DNA of 64,000 nucleotides, taken from contig JAZGUH010000361.1 of NCBI GenBank assembly GCA_037893225.1, positions 1-64,000 of the forward strand, given 5' to 3'. The position numbers and the translations under genes were made by a program. The DNA comes from Hippasteria phrygiana (Eukaryota; Echinodermata; Asteroidea; Valvatida; Goniasteridae). Below, piece after piece: positions 1-28,000 of this stretch (positions within the stretch are counted from its first letter, which is position 1; every line of letters starts with the position of its first letter). The notes beneath the pieces are model-generated. The model saw only the letters and a program-made list of their open reading frames with translations. It did not search any database and was not told the origin of the DNA.

Positions 1-655
1 ACATCCAACATTTCTCAGTTGCAATAATTTGTGTAAGCAATTATACATTTCTTTTTCTTTTACCCAAGATGCACTTTTCTTAAAGCAAAATATGCACTCC
101 AAAAATACCTATTTTTTTTAAAACATGATTTTAACAGATGATATTTGAGGGTTTGCATGGTGAAAGGCAAAAAGGTAACTAGTTTGCGGTAGCACTATGT
201 ATTAAATCTCTTTTGTGGGTTTGTGTGGTTCTGAAAAGAACCGGAGGGAACTCAACAGTGCGCTCTGCCCGTCGTCAGGAGACTGAGAGATTCCAACGGT
301 GAAGTGGGCTTAGCGGTGAAGCGTGAGAAGATGCAAAGTCATATGCAGGGCTTATGGATGCTGGATGATCATTGAGCTGGTCAGTCTGAAGGAAGGTAGC
401 GAAGGGGGGAGGTTGCCAACTTAAACTATTCATATACAGGTCGCACGCAACCTTAACCCTGCGAAAGGGCCAACTTGACGTTCTCAGCGATGTGGCCTTG
501 TGTGCGTGTGTAGAGGGCGCTGTACAGCATTAACCTGCGTACGCTGCATTTACAATGAAATGTATGTGGCTGCATGCATCGCACGCACCGCTCGCGCTAA
601 AGACTTCTTGGAACCAAGCAGCAGCATAGCCAGGGCTGTCTCCATAGGGGAGAGT

Positions 656-750
656 GGGGGGGGGGGGGGAGCTGGTTGTTACAGTCCCCGGGGGGAGCGG
701 CTCACAATTTTCAGTGGGGGGGGGGGGGGGACGATTTTGTATTGCGTGCG

Positions 751-781
<31 letters not shown>
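656..781. repeat. Poly-G and poly-C homopolymer cluster
   Basis: Runs of 14 G (656-669), 15 G (716-730) and 31 C (751-781) within 126 bases. G and C runs on the same strand can pair as a hairpin, or form G-quadruplex and i-motif structures. Run lengths may be sequencing- or assembly-sensitive. Confidence 0.9.
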
Positions 782-783
<2 letters not shown>

Positions 784-1509
784 AGCTTCCCCTTAGCTAC
801 GCCACTGGAAGTTCAAGTTTTATTACATCTGCCCACTGTTCCCAAAACAAATGCCGCCAAGCACACATTTCAGTATTGTGGGACCCTGGGATGGAACAAC
901 TTAACCACAATCCATTCAAAGGCTAAGTCTTTTATTGTTTTTAAAGCTCTTGTAAACTATTTTTCTGGCAATTTTCTTTTAAATTTTTTTTCCAGTTTTT
1001 ACTTTCTGATATTTTACAGAATACCTAAGTTTACTAAAACTAATTAATTTTTATCTGTTTTATTGTTTGCACGCCGTTTCTATTTAACATTGCGTTTTAA
1101 TTTTTCATTTCTTGCTCATTATTTGTATGTAAAGTATTTTTATTGGTTATTATTCTATTTGTTTGCTTAATATTTTAAATGATTTTACATATTTTGTTTT
1201 CTTTTGCTTTTCCTATTCCTTTAACTTTCAAACTGCTTTCAGTCGAGGATTTGTTTTATTTGGACATTTGTGGTTTTAGTCTACTTCTTCTGTATGGCCC
1301 TTTTAATTTGATTTTTATTTTGATTGTTTATAATATCTATGTTTCTGATTTTGTATTTAATTTCTTAAACCGTTTTTAATTAAAGCAGGGCCCTTATGAA
1401 AAGCGGTTTTTTTTAACTGATAAGGCCACCCTGATTAAATAAGACAGCAAATAAGACTATATAGGCATGGAGGAAGGAAAAGGTAATTCATAGACTTGCT
1501 AAGTCAACT

Positions 1510-1593
1510 GGCTACAGAATGAAAATATGAGTTCTCAGGCTACAGAATGAAAATATGAGTTCAGAGGCTACAGAATGAAAATATGAGTTCTCA
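1510..1593. repeat. 28-bp tandem repeat, 3 copies
   Basis: Three head-to-tail copies starting GGCTACAGAATGAAAATATG, differing only in the last three bases of the middle unit. Confidence 0.95.
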
Positions 1594-2040
1594 TTAGCCC
1601 TTTAATTATAAGCCAATTAGTGAACGTAATCGGTCCTCTCCAAAATTTTAGCCTATGAATGAATGAAAACAAATGTCGTCGATGAAATCCCAAAACTCTT
1701 CTTGAAAAAAACAACGTACTTTATTGACCACCTTTTACTTGATGTATTTTCGATTTTGAACCCGCGGCTGAATGCCTGTCCGTTTGCGGCCGAAGCCGCG
1801 GCTAGCTTCAGTCAGGTGCATGGACAAAAGACTTGCTCACACTTTGTCTGTTCCCCAGACTCCTTGTAAAATAATGAAACGGTTATTCGTATTTTTAGTC
1901 TGTTCAATTGGTTTGGTCAAATGCTCGTCGAACGAACGGGAAACTCGTTGTTGTTGCATTGGCTCATTTGGCTGTAAACTTTATTGTAGAGAATTCATGA
2001 ATTAGTAACGTGGTGCTAAGTAATTGAATAACAAGTTAAG

Positions 2041-19053
<17,013 letters not shown>

Positions 19054-19419
19054 CATCATCATCATCCCCATGGCAACACGAGGTAGAATGATGCCAGCAT
19101 ACATCTAAGGCCTTTGCACATTAACCTAGAGGGAAAATTCTCCTCGAGTGTTGAACATTTTTGAAGTTGTATGCATGGTTAAAGCCTTGTGCCAAAACCC
19201 TACACATAACAGTGGGTGAGAACCGTACTTCTCCAAATACTTCAACAGTCAGCCTTTGTGATATATCTAAATTTGAGCCAACCAGGCCCCTGGGAAAACC
19301 CAACACTAATCCAGACAAAGGTTATTTTACGGGAGCTGTTTTGTTGTGGTTAACACAAAAGAATAATTTTTTTTACTTGAAAGCACGCAATACAAGGCTG
19401 AGAATATTTCTATTCCCCC

Positions 19420-19597
19420 TGGATGGGATGCTCATCCATCGCAGGTTACTTCCCAACTATACTCCTGGGTGGAAAGAGGCAAGTGGGGATAAAGTGGCTT
19501 GCCCAAGGACACAACACATGGCCAGTAGCTGGATTCAAACCCCTGACCCTCTGGTCATGAGTCACAAATCCTAACCACTAGACCACGCTCTCCCTGC
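19420..19597 (-). mobile_element. tRNA-derived SINE (reverse orientation)
   Basis: Read on the - strand it starts GAGCGTGGTCTAGTGGTTAG (A box), then GGGGTTTGAATCC (B box), then CTTGGGCAAG and CCACCCAGGAGTAT body motifs as in 46620-46923. Confidence 0.82.
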
Positions 19598-19892
19598 AAA
19601 AAGTGCATTTGGTATGGTTTGTAACCCCACATGAATGTCGTCAGAGCACCCTCGGTCAGTCAGAAATATGGCCAATTTTTGTTTGACGACCCGGTATCAT
19701 CATGCACTGTGCACATGCTGCGCACAGCTGTATGATTGGAATATGAAGCGTTACTGGCTGCACAGTTAGTGTTTGACGAAACAAATTTCTTCTCGGCATG
19801 GCTGAATCAATGGATGATTTGAGTCATTGCAACACTCTGTAGTAGTACTTTTTTGAAATTTAATTTTCTTGAGATATTTATGATAAACTAAA

Positions 19893-21873
19893 AATAAAAT
19901 TGCCGGAGAACTAATTGAGGGTGGTCTTGTAAGGTTTACCATTGTACATTATTAATGTTGGACTTGAAGCATTCCACCCAAGTGAAATCTGTAAAGTGCA
20001 AATGATTTTAAGTTGTTGTTTTGTGTAAGTGCAATGGGCAACTTACATGTACACGTAGATATGTAAAGAATGCGTTAATCCTGCCCCTGCTTAATTATTG
20101 GAAATCTCCAACCAATTTTGATACTATTCATGTTCTTCGCTCACAAAGGCAAAAAAATATTGCAGCCGACGCTCATTTGATTACTCTCAGAAAACTAGAA
20201 ACTTTGAGTGAGAAATGACTCTACAATGCTCATGTCAGCTAGTTTTAAGCACTTTGCCACCGAAAAATGACTGCAAGTTATGCCATAATTTGTTGCACAA
20301 GTCACAACTTTATGTGTAATATTATGCAAGTGAGGCACAGGTTTGCATAAGGTTTCATAAAATCGGCCTCTGGTGTGCCTTGCAAGAATCAAGAAACATT
20401 TGGATGCTTGGACACAGCATTAAATAATTTGTAAATGGGTCTATCCACACTAATGACCACTTTAGTGTGACACGGGAGGGGAATTTGAGGTTACAATACA
20501 TTTCGAAGGGTTCCCACTGTCATGGAAATCAAGTGTACATGGGTGGATCGGATGCCATTAATGAAAACTTATTTTCAAAAGTTTACAAATGGTTAGCCCA
20601 TATCATAATACTAAACAACGTTAAATGTCATGAAAATTGTCCTATTTTAGTCCTGGAATTTGGTTTTCAGATTTCTGTGAGAACCCTGATTCAGTACCCA
20701 TCAGAAATTGGACCTGGGATCATCTTCAAGATGTTCATATTTGTAACATTTCTGAACAGACATTTGTCACACAATGTCCATATCACATCTTTATTTGTTA
20801 AAATTATCCCAACATTTTCACTGATAACAATCCCGACAGGGTAAGAGATGTAAACCGACCAACATTTCGAAATTTTACTCAATTCCTTTCTTTCCAGACA
20901 ATGATAAAATAATGTCTGTCCATGTTACAAACATATGTCTTTAAAGATGACTGTGCAGTGTGAACACTAACAGTATCAGAAAACCACTGGTCAAAATACT
21001 TGATCTTTAACTTTTGATGCTAAATGGCCCCTTTAGTGTGTGCAGTTTCAGAAAGATGAAAATCATTAAACTTGCAAATGTGTACCACATCAATTCATTC
21101 GGCCAAACTTCTTGCATATGCCATGGTTGCTTTAACTCCATAAAGATGGACAGTATTAATGGTATTTGTTTCCCCCTTTTCGGATTTATGTTGTAACAAT
21201 TTGGAAGTGAGAGAAATCTGCGTAATTTTTCCTTTTTATGCAGATTGCGTATTGTAAAATCAAACAGCAAATTATTTCTGGCAATGAAATGCCAAAAAAG
21301 CTATTTTAACAAGTGCCCTCTAGCCCGCTGGTGCCATTTGTGTAAAAGTCATCGCTGCGGGCAGCAAACAATTTGACGTCATAGGACGAACTCCCCTTTA
21401 ATAGTGTCTAGCACGAGGCACAAAAGGGGACGTCAATTTGTTTGCTGCCCGCAGCGACAACTTTTAGACAATGGCACCAGCGGGCTGTGCTGCGCAAGAG
21501 GGGACATGATAAAAACAGCTCTCATCACTTTTTTGTTATTTCATGGCAGAAACAAATCGTTTGATTTTACAATACGCAAATTTCTCTCAGTAATCAACAT
21601 CATCTTTAAGGTCCCCCTCCCCAACATGTTACTTTCTGTATGGAGACTGGGCTCATTTGCCTGATCCTCATTTTATTCGCTCTTATAGTCTTACGGGTAA
21701 AAAATCTGTTAGGCCAGGCTTGACCTCACCCTTGTAAAAATCCTTGATCTGCCCTTACAACCTTAGCGTCAAATGTATCTAGATACAATGGGCACTGAAA
21801 CTTGGGAAAGATGTAGCATGGTCGTATCCATGTTGATGGTTTACACTGGGATCTTATACTAAGTTTGAATAAA
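19893..21873 (+). terminator. Candidate HDAC3 polyadenylation signals
   Basis: AATAAA hexamers occur on the + strand at 19893-19898 and 21868-21873, about 840 and 2800 bases after the HDAC3 stop. The nearer one gives the more usual 3' UTR length. Which is used cannot be told without transcripts. A SINE at about 19420-19597 would lie in either 3' UTR. Confidence 0.35.
21195..21612. mobile_element. Foldback MITE family F, copy 1
   Basis: Long inverted arms meeting near 21400, sharing GCTGCGGGCAGCAAACAA with its complement. Related to 40632-40958 and 55830-56060. Confidence 0.75.
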
Positions 21874-21969
21874 GCTGTCTTTTATAGTGAATAACATGTA
21901 CTACCTCTGATTCATGTTTAGAGTCCAAAATTCGTACGTGTATTTTGAAATCACACAAAACAAAGGATA

Positions 21970-22080
21970 TGTAGGGTTGGTGACATTTTGAATTGCCAAC
22001 CCTACCACTCTTATCCTGGGCCCAGATCTAAATAGAAGATAATTCTTCAACAGAGTCGAGAGAAACTATCCCAATTTACA
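21970..22080. repeat. Dispersed repeat family A, copy 2
   Basis: Contains TTGCCAACCCTACCACTC and GGGCCCAGATCTAAATAG, as in the copy at 7625. A run of C follows at 22082-22095. Confidence 0.6.
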
Positions 22081-22646
22081 TCCCCCCCCCCCCCCACTGT
22101 CATATGTTGATTGAGAAACAAAAATGCCAGTAACGAAGTATCTGCTTCCAGTTACCCTACCGGCCCGACCCTGATTTTTTTGCAGGAAAAAGTAAACAAA
22201 CCAAAAACCCATCCTGTAAACCTTGACTACATATGATCAGCAAAACAACATTTCCCAACTTTCCCAACCTACCCTCTTTTCAAATGCCATGTACATGTAA
22301 TCGGAAGCATAACTATTTGTTTTTGGACTTAGTTGTACTGAGCACAAGCTTTACAGCTCATTTACTGGAAAGACATGGTTTGAGAGTTGATTGAATTTAG
22401 CTCTGACACTGGTAACAATGGATGTTCATTGTATACCGGTAGTGCACTGTTTTTCTTTTGATGTTCATAGTGTGATATTAACAAACCCCATGTGCAGCAG
22501 TTAGTTTGAACAATTATTAAATGCTGCCAATAGTTGCAGTTCCAGAAAAAAAAAAAACTAGGGGTAAGGCATTGTGTTCGGGAATGTTAAAAGTTTTATG
22601 GACCCTTTTTAAAAACTTCAAACATTTATGGAAATCACTGGCAGTA

Positions 22647-23046
22647 CCATGGAACGCCACTGTAACGAACACCATCCTTGGCTCCCAAATTTTGCCGAAA
22701 AATGTACCGGGTATTTGGGCTGTTTGTAATTCCCAAGCTGTACGTATGGTCCTTGTACCAGCCCAGCCTAGGCCTGGGAACGACGACTGTTCATGATTAT
22801 AGCGATGGAACAGAGGATGCTGATGACACCAATTTTTTGATAAAAAGTTACTTCGAATTAAATCAAAAAGTGGGGCAGAATATTACATTTCCAGGCGGAA
22901 AAATTTGGGGAAATATGTAGTGCAATTGAATAAAACCTTCAATTACAAGAGGGCGCTATTTAAAAGAACGGACGCCATGTTGAAAAATCACTATACCGAA
23001 CAAAATATGTGGATCCTGCGATGTTCGTTATAGCGGCGTTCCACTG
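22647..23046. mobile_element. pogo/Tigger-like MITE, copy 2
   Basis: 400 bp between TA dinucleotides. Right end, inverted, is CAGTGGAACGCCGCTATAAC; left end CCATGGAACGCC. Shares ACCATCCTTGGCTCCCAAAT with copy 1. Confidence 0.78.
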
Positions 23047-23064
23047 TATATAGTTTGGATGAAT

Positions 23065-23170
23065 ACAAAATGTCTGCACTAGTGAGCAGGACGTCCTGGG
23101 TTCAAGTCCCGCCTGAGTAAACCCGTGAATTTTTGTCAGAAAGCACCAAGCATACAGAGCTGAACACCAC
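23065..23170 (+). mobile_element. tRNA-like SINE fragment
   Basis: B-box-like GGGTTCAAGTCCCGCC, in the same context (TCTGCACTAGT) as 17140-17225. Confidence 0.5.
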
Positions 23171-23790
23171 ATTAGGAAGTGCAAAAATCTCTTCTAGTTT
23201 ATAATACAAGAGTTAACCGATTCAAAAAGTGTCCCATCGTAGCTAGTATGAAGACAAAGAACTGTTGATAATTTCACAACAGGCCACTTGGAAACTATGA
23301 ATGAGAAACTTGAATACAGATTTTTTTAATACTGTAAATAAAACAAATGTACTTCAATCAAGATCTCAAATTTCTCACAAATGGCAAAACAAAAATGTTA
23401 AGAAAATAAAAAGCATACAAAATATTGTTTGCTGCAATATTTCACAATTAAAAGCACCGATCAATTTAAAAAAAAAAAAAATTGGGGGAAATGTTGTTTT
23501 CCCCCTTGACTACCCCCTTGCTATGCCACTCGCAATACGTTTCGTCTGGAGTTATAAACATTTGTACCCCTTTAAAAGTAGGCGGAAAAACATTTCATTC
23601 ATTCAAACTGCATGAAAATGCTCTTATGGAGGATCAACGAATGGTTCAATGGCATGTATATTCCTCTCAATGTTAAAAAGGGACACAGCCTAAATTTTCC
23701 CCCTTCGATTTGCACCCTACATTATTCTTCCAAGGCAAACAATAACTTTGGCATTTCACGCTAAAAATATTATTTAAAAATAAGCATGAG

Positions 23791-25084
23791 CTAAAAAGAA
23801 GCAGTTTCAGCAACAGCTGATGTGGTAGGTTGTAATTCGGAGCTGGCACTACCATCCTCCATGGTATTCGTCTCCTCGACGTTATTCAGGTGCTCTTTGT
23901 ACAAATCCCTCTTCGTGAAGTGTTCATTTGGCACAAACGATTCGGCATACTTCTCAAAGACGGACCGGCTTTCCAGCTTGGCCTCCAAGGACGCCTGTTC
24001 CAGCGTAGACTGCCGCGTGGCGAACTTGGAGTTGCGTTTCCACAGAGTCCCTCCCTCTTCCTGGATGCTGTGGTGACTCTCGCTCTTCAATGACCAGCCG
24101 CCAGCAGACTTGAAATCACTCAGATCCTCCATCTCAATGTCCGAGTCCGAGAAATCTCCTCTCACAACGCAGACGGTCTTCTTTGGTTGTGTCCTCGGTG
24201 ACTTCTTCTTGGGTGGCGGTTTGGGTGGTTTCTTGGACTGCTCTGTCAGGAATATGTCATCCAGGAAGGACATATTCTCTTCCTTGTGCACAAGAACAGA
24301 CAAAGAACTGGATTCCTGGCTTACAGCCGGACCATCTGATAATCTATCATTAGTATCACATGCACAGTTACTCCCAGCTTGTGTCCGTTGATGACAACGT
24401 CGACACATTTGATCTGATTTCCCGGTGGGGTTCAGATCTCCTCCAAGCCAGTCCTCATCAGAATCATTCATGAGGTTCGATACTTTCCAAAGAGATGCCT
24501 TTGTACTGCCCGAGGTTGCTGGAGGAGTTGCTTTCTTTGCTGATTTCTCAATAGGATTTCTTCTGGTCTGTTTCCCATGCTTACTTGGAAGGCTTCTGGA
24601 CATCTGGCTTGCTCCGGTGCTTGATAAGACCTTCTTACTCACATCCTCAGCATCTGAGCCAAGGGCATCGTCTTTCACAGTTTCTGATCTTCCATTACTC
24701 CTCCTGGTACCTTCTCGCTCAGATTTGTTTGCCTCTCGTCCAACCTCTAGCATTTCTTCATCCTCACTCAGACTTTCAAACTGGCAACCCTTACTGACGC
24801 CTCCCTTACCCCTAGCCCTCGAGTTATGTCTTCTACCCGAAGTCTTGGCATCCACTGCTTTGGTCCTTCGTTTTGGCTTCCCCTGGTTTGGCTCATCCAG
24901 GAGTTCTTCTGTCGCTGGCTTAGGAGGCTGATAGAGCTTCTCTAGGTCCAACTGCGGATGCTTCTTTGCATAGTATCCCTGCAGCAGTTCGGAGTACTGC
25001 TCTTGTGGTAAGGATAGCACGTGCCTGGCAAAGTCACTGATAGAAGGGTGTTTCAGCGTCTTAGCCATGTCTTGGAAATGGCGC
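23791..25084 (-). CDS. ERCC6L2: ERCC6L2 exon 23 (last, stop)
   Basis: Begins [20 protein letters not shown] and contains [19 protein letters not shown], matching the vertebrate FAKHI...DFYASQYPE block. A long basic/acidic disordered tail follows, with a Cys group (CRRC...CAC, encoded near 24400-24350) and proline-rich [14 protein letters not shown] at 23791-23793. This 1294-nt exon is the largest open stretch in the window. Confidence 0.93.
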
Positions 25085-28000
25085 CTAAGAGAGACAAATG
25101 GGAATTAATCAGATAGTGAACAAGATATTAAAGCCTCACTGGTTTTGGCAACACAGGCTGATATCAACCGTATAGTTTTGCGATGATATAAACTATGAAC
25201 ATTTTATCTTTGTACTTACCAATGTTTTGAAGAAAATGACAAAGTGATGAACTAGATATTTCAGTTTTGTTTTGTTTTGCAAGGGCAAAAAATAAAATCC
25301 CTCTTGTAATTACATCATCCCCAACACAAATTCCATCTTTCACTGAACTAGCTATTTTGTCAAAGTCGCACTGACTAGATAATTAGCTCAAGTTCCTTTG
25401 GCTTTGATACATTCTCCACTGCCTGTATAACAGGCAGTAGAGTGTGTATATAGGCTAGAGGTCAGACAGCCAAAAATACATACATTGTAGTGCAGAAACC
25501 AAAACTCGAATACAGTCTTTTTAATTTGTTTTATCATTTAAAGTGGGCAATTGATAAGAGGGTTTACAGATACAGGTAGAGTACCTCTTGATGCCTTTAG
25601 GTGTTTGACCGAATAAGACAGTTGTCCCCTGCATTCTGTGAGACACCCGCTGTGATTGGGCAAGCAGCGATGCATATAACGAATCGTCTGTTTGGCTAGA
25701 GTTCTTGTCTTGGGAAGGACCGTCTGACATGGACTATTATAAGTAAAAAGCACAGTACACAAATATTAAACTTAAAATGAGAGGAAAGTCCCACTATGGA
25801 GTTTACAAGCAGAAACAGTTTTCAATGAGAAGTCTACTTGGGGATTTTAACATTTTTATTTTTAAAAACCCCTATCCTATCATATCCCACAGTTTTAAAA
25901 CTGAATTCAATCTGCAAATATTTTTGGGGCTATTTCTTTTCCTAAAAACATGGGGTCAAACCTTTGACAATTTCAAAAGGTGATCGTGCTACAGCAAGAC
26001 AATATTTCACCAAATTGAAGCTTACTGCATGTATTTTTAAGGTAATACCACAAGAGCAATTTTCAACTTTTGCAACTTTCCAATGGTTTTGTGGTGTCAA
26101 GGTCTAGGGTTGTGCATCCAAACCGGGTACCCGAAAACCCGACCGTTCGTGTCAGGAACCGGTTCCAGATTATGGAATCGAGTACCCGTACAACTTTAGG
26201 AACTTCCCACATAATGAAAAAGGAAATGTTTTGAATAATATTTGTCGGGAATTTTTTTAATTAAAACCTGATTACCTGGGAAATCAGCACCGATTTCACA
26301 TTTATGACGCTCACAAAAGTTGACATAGGGAATTTTCCGGTCACAGTTTTAGCAGTGTGGATATGGATAAGATCCTTGACAAGAAATAATAGCATGCCTC
26401 GTTACACAATAAATACAACTGTACAAAGCTTCCAGCCAACCGTCTCTTTTTTTTTTAGCTGGCACATGCACGTACAGCGCAAAGGCGGAGAAGTGATCCT
26501 GTAATACCGAACAGGCATAAGATTTTTCAGACTTGTGTCTGAAATTGGACTTTTTGAATCTCGGAGAAAGACGTTATTACAACTTCCAGGATTGGAAGTT
26601 TTGGGTTGGGTTTCTTTAACCAGTTCGCGCCGGGATTATTTTTGCCGAAAATTTCCATTTTCCAAAAAGGCAAAATATAGCAGCCAACTTCTGATATACA
26701 GCCAAACACCACAAATACTGATTTGCAAGAGTCGTTTCAACAGTATTTGTACAATATTTCTTGCCGAAACCTCATATATTTCAATACTCCGGGTGCGCCC
26801 ACCGGAGCATAAATTGTAGAACAACAGGCCGTGCACAGCGGCCAAGTTCAAGTTCAACACACGGTCGGTCTCCACAGACTTCTCGGACTTTGTGTGTGTG
26901 TACAAAACAAATGAGGGATTAGCGTGTTGAGACGTCACCCGGAGGTGAGTCGAGGCAAGCTTGACGTTTTTACCCGTCAGCCGTGCCCGCGTATAAAAAC
27001 AGCCAGATCGTGTGAACACGTCCTCCGACGCGAACTGGTTAACGGGTACCCGGGTACCCGTATTTTTTACTTTCTTTTACTACCCGTAAATGCACACCCC
27101 TAGTCAGGTCACATACATGTATGTTCTGGGCCCAATGTCATGGCTCCACCAACCACGGAATTTCACTTATGATCACCATTCCACGCTCACAAAGTGCTAG
27201 CACAGAAATTCTGCACAAAATGTTTAGTAACAGGAGTCCAAGTACTTCAGTCATGACTCGTATAAATCTGAATGTAAGGTGCACATCAGCCATGTATACT
27301 TACGTCTTGTAATGTGGGCACATTGAAGTTGGCAGGTTGTTGTGAGTTCAGACCCAAATCATACACGTCTCTCATGGCGATGTTGGATACATGGTCCTCC
27401 ACTCTGCTTCCCCCGACTATCTTCATGTTGGAATGAATGAAGGCAACTCCACACTCCTCTGAAATTGTGGGGAAAAAAACACACTTGGCCAAGTCACAAG
27501 AGAATAAAGAAAAAATGGAAGGAGTGGAATTTGAATCTGTGACCTCTGGACTACAGTACTGGCGCTCTACCAGCCGAGTTGTCTTGCCCTGTGTTGGCAG
27601 TCTCCCAAATTGTCAGTATCTTTGGTCGGGGGCGTTAGTCAAAAGTCATAAACCCAGAATGCCGTATAGCCAGGGATCATGCCCCAGTTTTATGATACAA
27701 CCTGGGAAGCAACATTGTGGAGATCACCCAATTCAGATATTACTTTTTAACTTAAAATAAGTGGTTTGTTTGAGGATATACTAAAGTGATTTTTTTCCTC
27801 CGATTATTTTTGTCAGTTTCAAGGTTTCCAAGCTGCTCCTAAAAGTATTGAGCACACTTTAATACAGATCACATATGGGCACTGCATGCATAACTGTCTT
27901 TGTCCGTAGAATGTACACTCAACACTTCCGGGAGCCGTAATTAAGCTGGTGCAAAAATCACTTGACTGCTGGATTAGTGACGCTAGTACTCTGGAAACCT

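Larger units (their letters stand above)
1..2040. other. Upstream non-coding region of HDAC3
   Basis: No gene seen. It contains G runs at 656-669 and 716-730, a run of 31 C at 751-781, a very AT-rich stretch at about 930-1380 and a 28-bp triplicate at 1510-1593. The 300 bases before the HDAC3 ATG probably include promoter and 5' UTR; no clear TATA box or initiator could be assigned. Short open frames here are composed of homopolymer and low-complexity sequence. Confidence 0.6.
19054..23790. other. HDAC3-ERCC6L2 convergent intergenic region
   Basis: No gene found. Holds the 3' UTRs, a SINE, a foldback family F element, family A and pogo-like repeats. All short open frames here lack recognisable similarity. 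Confidence 0.6.

Noticed and set aside
500..1047. Open frames with proline and glycine runs upstream of HDAC3.
   Set aside because: They arise from the G and C homopolymers, overlap one another in all three frames, and have no other similarity.
24110..24931. Long + strand open frames (up to 168 codons) opposite ERCC6L2 exon 23.
   Set aside because: They are antisense shadows of the conserved last exon and show Ser/Leu-rich translation typical of such shadows.
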